Assembly: GCF_002775205.1 (NCBI RefSeq) | Contig: NC_036453.1 | Location: 17,545,594-17,609,593, forward strand | Source: Xiphophorus maculatus | Taxonomy: Eukaryota > Chordata > Actinopteri > Cyprinodontiformes > Poeciliidae | DNA length: 64,000 nucleotides | Direction of reading: 5' to 3' | Shown: piece by piece, positions 1 to 11,569 of the stretch | How positions within the stretch are numbered: the first letter of the stretch is position 1 | Layout of the letters: each line of letters begins with the position of its first letter | Notes under the pieces: generated by a model | What the model saw: only the letters and a program-made list of their open reading frames with translations | Told to the model about the DNA's origin: nothing | Databases searched by the model: none | Translations under genes and position numbers: made by a program

Positions 1-3000
1 CGATCCAGAGTTTGAGGAGTCGAACTTGATGCATGGTGAGAACCTTTCCCCTTTTAAGACTGTTCTCATTGAAAACAACTGCACACATTATCAAAAAAGT
101 ACTTTTTACTGGTCAATTAGTTTTCCGATTGTAATCCTTTCCTGCTTCCCTTCTGTTGAAAAGTTAATTGTAATAATACTAAATTCTGTAAATACACTAT
201 TCTTTTAATTTGTTGTTCATTTAGTTCTGTTTTCTTTTGTACTACAGCTATAAACGGGTACACATTTGGTAATCTGCCTGGTATTAAGCTCTGCCAGCAC
301 CGGCCTGTAGCCTGGCATTTATTTGGGATGGGTAACGAAGTGGATGTCCACAGTGCTTTTTTCCATGGAAACACTCTGCTGGACCGAGGCCACCGCACTG
401 ATACAATCAGCCTGTTTCCGGCCACGTTCGCTACTGCTACCATGGTCCCAAAAATGAGAGGAAAGTGGCTGCTGAGCTGCCAGGTTAATGACCACTTACA
501 AGGTAGGACAACTTGCCCTTTAACCTTTGTTTCACCTCTGCCCCCTCTAACTGCCTCCCCTGCTGACAGGGGAGAATGTGTGCCTGCGGGGTGCTGCTGT
601 TTTTGTTACCAGCATTCACATAGCAGAGGGGTGTGTTTCTGTTCAAATTGGGCCATGATGTGTTTTATTGATGTCCAAAGTCCGGTGAACATCCGCCTCA
701 AAGAATTGCACTCTCTCAAAATACAACAAATACAGCTCCTTGAAAATGTTTTTCACATTTTTATGTGACTGTTTAGGAAAAAAAATTGTTTTTGTTTTGA
801 GAGAGAGCGATACACTGAATCAGTCAGAGAAATGCGCATTTGTCTTTAGATATTTTATTTAGAAAATCAGAGTAAGTGTCAGCGAGTGAGAAAATAAAAG
901 CAAGAGAGAAGAAGAATTGAAACGTAACACAATTATCCTTTTATATCTTTTCAGTCACATGTATGGTGTCTTCCATCCATCTCTCTCCTGTAGGGAGTTT
1001 CTCTCAGTTTCTCCCATCTCTGGTTAATTGGAACCTCCGTCCCTAAATCAAACCTGGTTCAAACGAGTTTCGCTTGGAAATAGAAGAAAAAGCATCTTCA
1101 CTGAAACCTCCTACAACACTTTCTCAGAAACCTCCGTTATCAGTTCTTTCTTCCCAGTAAATAAGCCAAAGTTTTAATTTCCAAGACATGACAAATCAAG
1201 ATGATATGGAGAATGAGGTGTGACGAATGCGATCACCATTTGTATTTACCCCACTTTACTACTCTGTTACTCCTAAGTAAAAGCCAGTGCAAAAAAGTGA
1301 CTTAAGGAAGTAGTAAAAGAAAAACTAATGATGTTGATCTCAGTTTGATCAACCACAGAATATGGTTGTTCTGTGCAGGACTCTGAGGTTTGTTTGTAGT
1401 GAATAAACAGAATTATGAAAACTAAAGAACGAAGCAGACATGTCAAAGATAAACCAATTGAGAAATTGGTTTTCCCATAAAACTGTATTACAAGTGTAAA
1501 CTATTTCACAGAGAACTATACAACTCATCATCTAAAACTGGAAAGAATATAGCATAATCACTGATGGTTTTTGTATGAATAGCACCTTTAGCAATCCTGT
1601 CTGTCTGCCATTCGCTGACCAATAAAAACACAGGAATTCATCTCATTTCTGGCTGGGAGAAAGTGAAGAAGTCTTCAATAGGTGCGAACAAAAGTCTCTG
1701 TATTTTCAGCAGCAAATACAGTAGCACCTGTATTTACAGGTGTTTCCAGCTTCCCATTAGCTGCACAAGCATAAACAACAAAAACAGGCTCAATTTTATA
1801 CTTGTTTAACCTTATTTGGGAGCCCCCTTTTCATAACTGCCCTGGGTGACTAAGCAACAAAGCATGATTGCTAATTTACCAAAACATGATCACCTAAGAT
1901 GATTGGTCTTGCAAGAAGAGCTTTAAATGGTGAAACAGAAAAGAGTCCCTTGGTAGTTCAGGAGGTGTCGCAAAACTCACCAGCTTGGGTGGAAAAACTA
2001 CGTCAAAACATGGAATTAAATGATCATCCCAGACTCCACCCAGTCTGACTGAGCTTTAACTATTTCGCAAAGAACAAAGATTCAGTCTTAGTTCCAAAGT
2101 AGGTAAAAGCTTTCCAGTGTTAATTACACCAAAATTGGTCAGAAATAATTGATTCAGGATGTCAGTTTTTTTATTTGAACATTTAAAACAGTTAGCCAAG
2201 CAGGCACTCTTTCTTTTACTTCACCAGTATGCACCAACATGTGCTGGTGTGTGACATTAGTTATGAAAAAAATACAGTGAATGTTTTGGTTGGATCATGA
2301 CAAATTGTGAAAATGTTGAAAGTGTGTAAGGCATTAATTGTTAAAGTCTATAACTGGTGTTGGAATTGTTTAAATTTGAGGCAAGTAACACTTTTTGATG
2401 TTCTTCAATTTCCTGTCATGTAAAGATAAGAAAGGAATTTTTGTAAACAAACTCATATTTTGTACCTATTTGATTTTTTTTCTCAGCTGGTATGCAGGCC
2501 TTTTACGAAGTGATGTCATGTGACTCTTCGTCTGGCAGCACAATACCTGGTGTTGTCAGGAATTTCTACCTGGCAGCAGAGGAAGTCCAGTGGAACTACG
2601 CCCCCTCAGAAAAGAATTTGATTAAAAACGCATCGCTTACTGAAGAGGGCAGGTGAGTAATCGTGCGTAGCATAGAGTAATGTTTTGAATAATCCAGAAT
2701 CAAGGTCAATTGGTGAAGTTTGTGCTCTGAAAATGCGGACTTTCAGTGTATGAGTATGAGGATGTATGAGTTTTAAAGTGATTGAGCCAGAGTCCCATCT
2801 GAATTCTAATAAATAATGAAAGGTCTGAGTTTTAATGGCTCACATCTTGTCATGCTAACAGCTCAAAGCAATTTACACTACAACCAGAATAGATTGATAG
2901 GTAACTTTCCAATTGTAAGACAACTAGACTTGTCATTGAGTCACAACAACCAAAAAAAAAGAAACACCAAAGTAATCCAAACATCCCCAGGATATGAGTT

Positions 3001-6000
3001 GAGGAAGTTCTACTGCGGGTGGGGATGCCGCTGTTTACACTGGCATGAAAGGAGCAGAGGACGCTTTGAGAGATACACTGAGAGATTTCCTAAGAGTGGA
3101 AATCTTGGTCAGGCACCCAGAGAGGAAACAGAGACATCGATTGCATGTCCTTAGGAAGAGCTAGGAAAGTAAATTTAGAAAGCAAAATCATCTGGGGGAG
3201 TGAAGAGGTTACCAGTTAACTCTAACCCAGGCAGGCTGTGGGAAGATTAGACTAGACTAGACTAGACTGGACTGGACTAGACTAGACTAGAATAGAATAG
3301 AAATATATTTTATTATCCCCAGTAGGGAAATTCTGGAACAACAGCAGTAAAGAGACAGAAATCATCAAGATTCACAAATTATTTTGATAAATACATCATT
3401 ATTTGAAATGGTGTACTCCGATTCAAAGGCATGTCCAACTTAGTGGGATCATTTTAAAAATGTACATGTGTATTTGAGCATTAAAAAACCAACAGGCTAT
3501 TTACAAGAAGTGACAATGAAAACAACAGAGGAGTACAAATAACAGCAGAAATGTTTTTTGAAATGAGAGTAAAATAAATATTAATTTGGATAACTAGATC
3601 TGTAAGTAAAACGGAGATAGAGATAGATGTGTCTGTCAGGAATAGAATAATAGATTTATTGATCTGTTTGTTTTCTGTTGTCCTTTCCTTTTTAGGGCAT
3701 CAGATGTGTTTTTTAGCCGAGATAATGGAGCAATTGGAGGTACCTATGTAAAAGTAATATACAAAGAGTACACAGACAATACCTTCACCCACGTCAAAGC
3801 ATCACCATCCCATCATGGACTCTTGGGTACTTGTTTTTCTCTCTGCCCTTTTCTCCAAATGCACTGTTTAATGTTAAAGTTGCTCATTTTGCATTTCTTC
3901 TGTCTTCTCAAAGCAGCCCACTGTTAATTTCCTTTTTCAAACCTTTGACCAGGTCCTGTTCTGAGGGCAGAGGAGGGCGATATTCTTAGAGTGACATTCC
4001 AGAACAAGGCCAACAGAAGCTACAGCATTCATCCTCATGGACTTCACTATGAGAAACATTCCCAGGGAACCAGCTACGAAGATGGTGAGGAAGCAGTTGG
4101 TGACAAGGATTTTTTTTTTTAAAGCCTGTATTATAAAATTAAATAAAAAAAACTTTGTTGTGCCTGTCAAAAAAAAGTTTAGCTCTTTTGTAAAGCTAAG
4201 CATTTTATTTTCACACTGTTTTGCTCATTTGTTCCAAATTACAGAGAGAGAAAAATTAAAAACAATATTGACTCAGAGAATTCAGATAATAAAAGAAAAT
4301 AGTAACAGTAATAAAAAAAAACAACAACTATATTTTAATGAACACAAAATATAATGAGACTGTGAAAGTGTATTAATTGAACTTTCATTGCTTTGTCTGT
4401 AATGTTTCAGGTTCTGACAACCCAGGGTCACATGTTGACTCGGGTAAGGAATTTGTCTACACTTGGCGGGTGCTGGAAGGCCCGTCGCCATCCGATTCTC
4501 CTTGTATTCCCTACATGTACTACTCCGCCACGGATCCTGTCAAGGATACCAACTCTGGATTAGTTGGGCCTCTACTTGTGTGTAAACGAGGAGCGCTGGG
4601 GAAGAATGGAATCCAGGTAGGGGTTTTATAATCTCTTGGCACACACACTTTTCCCACAATAAGAGAATCCTACTGTGTTATGTATCCTCTAATTATAGTT
4701 GCACTGCTACAAAGCCATACATAAACACATTCTGTCATTTCTAGATGTCTCTCTGTTTCCTGAATTGTGTGTGTTTATTGTTCAACAGAAGGGTGTTGAC
4801 AAGGAGTTCTTCCTCCTTTTCTCTGTCATGGATGAAAACTTGAGCTGGTATCTGAATGAAAGCATCAGGCTTTTCGGCACTGCTGAGACAGATGAAGAAG
4901 ACGAGAACTTTGTGGAGAGCAACAAAATGCATGGTAATCAGTTTGTTTGAAAACGGCTGCACAGTTTTCTCTTAATGAGACTTTTACGAACAGAGATCAT
5001 AGTTTTATCTTTCGAGATCCAGCTTGTACTTTGCTAATTATTTTGTCCCTTTCTGTTTCAGCTATAAATGGACTCATGTACGGGAACCTTCCGGGGCTGG
5101 AAATGTGTGCCGGGGACAATGTCATGTGGTACACCTTTGGGCTCGGCACAGAGGCAGACATACACGGAGTGTATTTTGAGGGAAACACCTTTGAGAAACA
5201 AAGCACTACACGCGATACAGTCAGCCTGTTTCCCCACACCACTGCAGCTCTCTTCATGCAGCCAAATAATCATGGTTTGTCATTTGCATTCATTTTCTAT
5301 AACTGAAAAAGTATTGTAAAATGTGATCTAAGGGAGGATAATGTTTGGACACCAAAACCCAGTGGCCCTTTGGACCTTCCACAATAGTTGTTAATATCGC
5401 TGGCAAAAAAATAATAGCAAAGAACTAATTAAGGCTTTTATACTTAGGCATAATAACAAATGCAGGTTGGAGTTTTTCAGTTTTTGCCATTGAATAATGC
5501 CACTTAATTTCCAAAACGAAATTCTTTATTTGTTCGTTATGACATTTTCTACAGATATCAACATCTAGTAGAAGAAAATGTATCGCTGATTTTCTATCAT
5601 TTTAAACCATATTAAAAAATGGTGATTATTTTAAAAATACAACAAATTTTCTATATGTTTAGCCTCTTACTAATTGTTCGTTTTTGCTCAATGAATGTAA
5701 TTCGTACATTAATTCATACATTCATACAATAATTGTACTCTTATGAATGCTTACTTTCAGTATTTACTGAAGCCTGCAGAGTCTCAGAGGTTTTGTGCAA
5801 TATTGCAAACTGCTGTGCAATATGACCCTGGAGCAAATTTGTTGGGTTGTTTGCTCCTTAAAAGATTGGCTATCCTAAATATTTTCTTTGGGGAATTGTT
5901 TCAGGTAGATAAAGAAAATGATTTGGAAACTGTCTTGTATCTCCTCACGAAGCTTGCTTATGGGCAGCAGTCTCAAGTGTGTTCAAAGTGTTTTGGAACA

Positions 6001-9000
6001 CACTTGTGGTTGCTCTATACTAGGAAACTGCCAAAAATACTGGCTTTTACTGAGGGATATTGCTGATCAATTAATCCAATACGTCTGATTATTAATTTTA
6101 AAAGTCTTCTATAAAGTTTATTATGTATACCTGGGACTCAACAAGGGTCTTCTTGATTTATATCATGACATTTCCCATTGTGTAATTGCTTGAATTTTAG
6201 GAACACAAAAATCCACAAAATTACTGATGGGAGAATTTGCAGGAAATCTCAATAGTAGGATTTTAAGTGATAAGCTGGAGCTTTGGGACAAATGTAATTT
6301 AAAACAGAAAGAGGGATGTGTGCTACCCTCCCACACAAAACTTTCAAACAGCTGAAGACAATCTTTTTTGTTCCAACAGGAAATCTACTAAGAATCATGG
6401 TAATAAAATTTGATGACATCATTTGTTTTGTTCTTTGACCCTCTCAGGCCTGTTTGAGGTGGACTGCAGAACAACAGATCACTTCTCAGCTGGCATGAGG
6501 CACCTTTACAAAGTCAAACCTTGCAAGGCAAAAAGCATACATGCCCCACACTCTGACTCTCCCAGGATTGTGAAGTATTATATCAGTGCAGAGGAAATTG
6601 AATGGGACTACTCACCTACAAGAGACTGGGAGCTGGAGAAACACAAAACAAATCCAGAGGAGAGGTGTGTGAGTAAGGCAGGACGACTGTGAGATGATGC
6701 GTCTATGTGTTGCACTTGGAGCCTGTAATTAGTGGTGGAGCTTATTACTGTTTGTTGATGGAAGCTAATTGGTACATGTCTCCCAGTCCAGGCAATATAT
6801 TTGTGGGTAAAGGGGAGAACAGGATTGGCTCCCGCTATAAGAAGGTAGTGTATCGTGAATACACAGATGAAACCTTCAAAAATCAGAAGGCACGGGAGGA
6901 ACACTTGGGCATCTTGGGTGAGATCAGCACCTCCTTACATCAGCATTGCTAAATAAACTGAGAGAATGGCAGAGAATATCTTTCTTCCATTTGTAGGTCC
7001 GATAATCCACGGAGAGGTGGGAGAGCGGATTCTGATTATATTCAAAAACAAAGCCAGTCGGCCTTACTCCATCACACCACACGGAGTCAAGGCCAGCGGT
7101 TCACACACTGCTGTTCAACCTGGTGAGAATAAGGAAAACAAATCTTTATAACAGGAGCTGTTTCCTCTGAATTAACTTTATGGAGTTTATATATTCTATC
7201 TTTCCTTCAGGCCACATTATTGAGTTGACTTGGGATATTCCTAAAAGCTCTGGACCAACAAATTCAGATCCTAACTGCACTACCTATGCTTACTTCTCAT
7301 CTGTTGACTACGTCAAGGTACATCCCTCCTTCTTACAGAAACATTAACTTGTAAGTACGTCATTTGCAGTTTAAATTTCATGTCTAAATAGTAGCTAAAG
7401 CACTCATGTCTTCATGCTCAGGATCTCTTTAGTGGTCTTCTTGGGCCGCTGGTGATATGCAGGCCTGGGACTCTGGGCCATGGCGAGTTGGTTGACAGAC
7501 AAAGGCGGGACATAGACAGGGAGTTTGCGCTGCTGTTTTTGGTGTATGATGAAAACCAGTCCTGGTACTTGGATGACAACATTAAGACATACCTTGGCGT
7601 CGACCCTGGAACATTTAAAAAAGATGAAGACTTTAAGGAGAGTAACTTGATGCACGGTACGAACAAAAGAGGGTGGTGTGGAAACTTTTACTTTTTAATT
7701 AAGCGATTTGTAAACTTTAGTCACATATAAAGAGTGGAAATAAACAAGTGGAAACACTGTGTGGATAGACATGCTTTGAATATAACATTTGGAGACACTG
7801 TCTCAGTTAGACTTACTTATGAAACATGGACTAAAAACATTTCCCTGTGGTCTTATGAATCATTTTCTGTCTGCACGTCATGGTCACTGTGTCGTCCGTT
7901 TAAAAAAAATGACCATCTATTTTTGGTATGCACGGACCGTTTATGAGATCTCTGTGAGATGCTTTGTAGCAACTGACCTATTTGGTCAAGACAATGCCAA
8001 AAAAACATTCTGCACAAATTACAACAGCAGAAGTGTTTACATTTCCAGCGGTCCAGAGTGGTCATCCAGTCTAAGTAAATGGTACATTCTGAAACAAACA
8101 GCTTGAGAAATTTGGTAAAATCCTAAGATTAAAAAAAAAAAAGTCTTGCACAAGAACTACAAGTTTATAACATATGGTGCAACAAAGGAGAAAACAGCTC
8201 TTTTCCAGCTTACATCATTTATAGTCAAAACAGGGTAGTGTTATGGTAAGAAGGTTTAATTTTATGTCAAGATGGTTTCCCGTCACAGCTGGTTGTGTGA
8301 TTTATAAATGTGTGTGTTACAGGAATTAATGGTAGACTGTATGGTAACCTCCGTGGACTGGTGATGAAGGAGAATGAGAAAGTCGACTGGTATCTACTTG
8401 GCATGGGCAATGAAATAGACATGCACACAGTTCACTTTCATGCCGAAACCTTCATCTACAGGGTTTGTTCCAGGACACTCAGTTCCTCGGTTGTGTTATT
8501 TTGCATATTTCCTCTTCTTTGTTCCCTTTGCGGTATCTTATGGACAGTTGTGTGTGTGTGCGTGTGTGTGGGTGTTAGACGGACCATGTGCATCGCGCAG
8601 ATGTTTTCGATTTGTTCCCTGGGATTTTCCAGACTGTTGAGATGGTGGCGGCAAACCCAGGGACATGGCTGCTCCATTGTCATGTCTTTGACCACATCCA
8701 TGCAGGCATGGAGACCACTTATACAATAAAAGGTGCGTATCTAAAGCATTCTGTTTGTGCCGCTTATTAAACATACCCATATTCAAGCTGTCCTCCTACA
8801 TGTGCTTTGTTTGTGTCTTTACAGCTACAGAAATCCACTTGCGAGGTGAGCGAATTATAGAAGGATTTTTTTTATACACTCAGCAATGTGCACAAGAGTA
8901 GAAAATGAATCTCAGTGCATGTGCTGTCCTGCTTTGTAGAAGGAGTTTAAAAAGTTTTACTCTGAGTAAATAATCAACTACCTCATCCTCTACACTTGTT

Positions 9001-10698
9001 AAGGCATGAGGGACCTCTAGTAAAAAAATAACTTTAAAATATGGGTTTTCTTTATGCAGCTTCACAATTTAACACTTAAACAATTTTCGGAAAAATCTTT
9101 TTGAGAGATTTGGTTCAGATTACAGTGCCAGTGCCACGCCCTTTTATAAATAGGAAATACTCAGAGAGGGATCGTTGAATAATTGTTTAAGAATTTTTTC
9201 TACACTTTTATCTTCAGAACAAGCAGCACATTTTATTTTAGATTTAGGTCTACAGTAGGAACTGAGGCAGATAGAGGAAGGTTCATTTTATGTTTGTTGA
9301 ACTATTTCCCTGTTCCTGTTTTTGGATCAGTTCAAACTTAGGCCTTCTTCTGGACTTGTTTGCCAAAGTTTCAGTTGTATTATTGAAGCAGTTATGAATA
9401 AATTGTGGGGAAATAGCTACCTTCTTGTGGCCTTCCCCTAAGTTGAGAAATTCGAAACACAGTCGGTTCATTTGAATGAGATATTTCCCTTTTTTTCCTT
9501 TCACTGCAGTGAGTGTGAAAGAGAAATGTGCCCCTATACGCGATACAAAATTCCATCCCATTGAAACACATTTTTTAAGATTACCAAGCCTTCTGACCAC
9601 TGCAAGATTCGTGTTGTTAGTTTGGACACACTCAAGCATGCATCCTCCTTAACACCAAGTAAAAATTAGACAGAAAGGGAGTGGTAATAACTGTTGAATA
9701 AAGGAGTTTATAATAAAAACAGACACTTATTTCCTTTCTAGAAGGGAAATTAATGATTAGGGTAATCAAAAGGAGGCCTCTAACATTTTGTTTTAAGCAC
9801 TGTCTAGTCCATTTGTTATCTTAAACTATTAATTATGTACATTTTCTTTTAAAATCTAAATATAACAAAGGTGAGAGCAATATAAGGCCTAATGATAGCT
9901 TTATTTATTTTAGACATATGAACTGTTTGAAACAAAGCATTCATTACTGCACCATACAAAACATCCCAAGTAATCCAGGCCAAGGGGCCAAAAATAGAAA
10001 ACAGAAATAAGAATATAATTGAAGCCTAGAATTTATACATTTGTAATTATAAGATAAGATTATTTATTTGTCTCCCATGGGAGAAATTTGTCTGAGAAGA
10101 GGGAACAAGGCTGCAGTACAACAAAGACAGAACAATACCGTAGCTTTTCTGATTGTCCCAAACGAAATAGGAAAAGTTTACACACTTATGTGATTATGTC
10201 CCTATTTTATAATAGTTATTTACAACAGTCCGATGTAGTGTGAAATAAAACAAACCTTAGCATATTTAAACACTAAGGTATTCTTTAGCAACTGTCAATA
10301 TTTTGTATTTGACCTGGTAGAAGCTCAGCGCTCATTTAACTCTGTCCAGTCGGAGAGTGGTGCAGGTTGCAGCGTTAGCGTCGTTATGCGAAGCAATTGG
10401 AATGTTTTTCACAATCTGATTCTGTTTGATTAGCGTTAAGCAAAGGAACATGTTATCATCTGGGTCAGGTGACCTTGTGGCGCTGACGGTATGCGTGCAG
10501 TCATGTTCATGAACATATTAAAAAGGAATATTTTTTTAAAAAGCATTTCTAGAGTTACTTTAAACTTGTTCCTTGTGTGATCAGAGAACTAACTTTCTTG
10601 TGTTCCTCACAGCTACTGCACCAGAACATAAAGTCGGTTTGAAGACGCTGCTGTTCGCACCTGGATTCAGTCTGCTAGTCAGAAGAATTTATAGATGA
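1..10698 (+). CDS. hephl1: Hephaestin-like multicopper ferroxidase (5' end outside the window)
   Basis: The 17 visible coding exons are 1-35, 248-502, 2487-2652, 3696-3826, 3953-4084, 4411-4616, 4789-4933, 5062-5274, 6448-6664, 6787-6917, 6997-7122, 7211-7317, 7422-7656, 8323-8462, 8579-8732, 8825-8845 and 10613-10698. All phases agree and give about 832 residues. The family oxidises Fe2+ to Fe3+ with O2, coupled to cellular iron export. The window begins near the end of the first of three cupredoxin pairs ([18 protein letters not shown]); this motif recurs at the ends of the second and third pairs (4921, 7640). Type-1 copper ligands are seen in all three visible sites: C-x4-H-x4-M in [24 protein letters not shown] and [12 protein letters not shown]. 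The last pair also keeps the HTVHFH trinuclear-cluster motif. Stretches such as [19 protein letters not shown] and [11 protein letters not shown] look like hephaestin/hephaestin-like 1 rather than ceruloplasmin. The predicted C-terminus has no clear membrane helix. The family call is secure; hephl1 over heph or cp is inferred. Confidence 0.88.
1210..2170 (+). mobile_element. Degraded Tc1/mariner-like transposon copy, sense
   Basis: This copy lies in an intron of the hephaestin-like gene. From about 1210 it follows the remembered layout of the common fish Tc1 family: the terminal-side segment, then the segment around gaggtttgtttgtagtgaat at 1385-1404 and the aligned start of the old transposase near 1415. 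The 3' transposase part is recognisable around 2040-2130 (cagtctgactgagctttaac, then a cell of 'tttcgcaaagaa'). The middle, about 1560-2000, is not recognisable. There is no open frame, so it is a fossil. The match is from memory of the family, not from an alignment. Confidence 0.6.
3247..3365. repeat. TAGAC/TAGAA pentamer array with adjoining retroelement-tail-like sequence
   Basis: Imperfect pentamers (tagac, tggac, tagaa) occupy 3247-3300. They run straight into a segment with 'ttttattatccccagtaggg' and 'aaattct'. That pairing of a short tandem array with a 'TTTAT..CCC..GGGAAATT' motif is common in fish genomes as the end of non-LTR-type retroelements in antisense orientation. A related motif occurs at 10040-10140. 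The pentamer array is certain; the retroelement link is tentative. Confidence 0.5.
5275..6447 (+). other. Intron of the hephaestin-like gene without recognised elements
   Basis: This 1.17-kb AT-rich intron joins exons ending NNH and starting GLFEVD. A 107-codon open frame at 5743-6066 matches no family I know and has no splice or coding support. No repeat family was recognised. Confidence 0.6.
8463..8578 (+). other. Short 116-bp intron with a GU-rich tract at its acceptor
   Basis: The intron opens with gtttgt and closes with gtgttag. The last 35 bases before the AG are mostly alternating T and G, broken by a C, where a pyrimidine tract would normally be. The reading frame across the junction (FIYR to [11 protein letters not shown]) agrees with the family, so the splice itself is well supported. 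Confidence 0.75.
8825..8845 (+). other. 21-nt micro-exon of the hephaestin-like gene with alternative read-through end
   Basis: This small exon (Ala-Thr-Glu-Ile-His-Leu-Arg) sits between a clear acceptor (tttacag) and a gtgagc donor, phase 1 on both sides. If the donor is not used, the frame runs on for 18 codons to a TAG at about 8899-8901 and gives a different soluble tail. If it is used, the protein ends in exon 10613-10698. Confidence 0.6.
10040..10140. repeat. Retroelement-tail-like repeat
   Basis: The segment 'gattatttatttgtctccca' followed by 'gggagaaatttgtct' and a CA-rich stretch resembles the fish repeat motif also seen at 3300-3345. It lies in the last intron of the hephaestin-like gene. 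No target-site duplication was identified. Confidence 0.35.
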
Positions 10699-11546
10699 GG
10701 GACAGATGATTGTATGTGTGTTAGCACAATTATGGTCAATGATGCACCTTTCTTTTGATTGCCTAAAGTAATCAAAACTCTGTAAGATAATGCATAATAG
10801 ATTGTATTGTGTATGTTATGTCAACCACTGGATGGTCATGCCTATTCCAATAGCTTGATGGTATTTTTTAATTGTGCACTGTCAGTCCATTATTTTAAGA
10901 AAAAGGGAGATGTTGAACCAAATATTTTAAGTTGGTTTTGAATGTATGGGTAAATCTATTTCTTCAAGCTGTTTTGTTAACTTGAAGAAATTTGTTTTTG
11001 ATGAAAAGAAAGACCACTGTTTTTTTTCTTTCTCTTTTTTGACTTCTGCATGTGAGCATCTCTTACTACCACAAGGTGGTGATCATTCATGCATCCATTC
11101 AGTCTGGAAACAAACGGAAAGTTATTCAAAGAGCAGGTCGTCGAGTCTGTCTGAATGCAGCAGTCAACAAAGTCTGCATCACAGTTCACAGATCTATGGA
11201 TTTTTGTTATGGAGACTAGCATGGTGTGAATGTTGTAGATTTTGTGAAATTATATTGAGTTCACCAGATGGATTCAGTTCATTAGCAAGAGTTTAGTTTT
11301 TCATGGGAAGTGTTGTTTAAATGGGGACCAAGAAAGCAGTGCTGCAGTTTTAAGTCAAATTTCATTCAAACCATGTATTGTTTTTCATAAGGTGCATTTT
11401 GTTTCTGATTTAGTTATTTTGTTTCTAATTTAGCTATTAACTGAAATTACATTTTAACCTTGGTGAATTGCTCATATTTTGGTTACACAGCGACTGTTTG
11501 TGGGTCTGGTGGACTTGCTGCATTTTACTGTTGAAACTCAGCACAA

Positions 11547-11552
11547 AATAAA
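11547..11552 (+). terminator. Candidate poly(A) signal of the hephaestin-like gene
   Basis: AATAAA lies about 850 bases after the stop codon at 10696-10698 and is followed by a T-rich stretch. It is the first canonical hexamer I saw downstream, so the 3' UTR probably runs from 10699 to about 11575. Confidence 0.45.
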
Positions 11553-11569
11553 TATAAACAGAATTTTTT

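Noticed and set aside
5743-6066. 107-codon open frame in a hephaestin-like gene intron
   Set aside because: No family resemblance, no splice sites that join it to the gene in frame, and AT-rich intron composition.
8588-8770. Separate 60-codon frame beginning [12 protein letters not shown]
   Set aside because: It is exon 8579-8732 of the hephaestin-like gene plus intron, not an independent gene.
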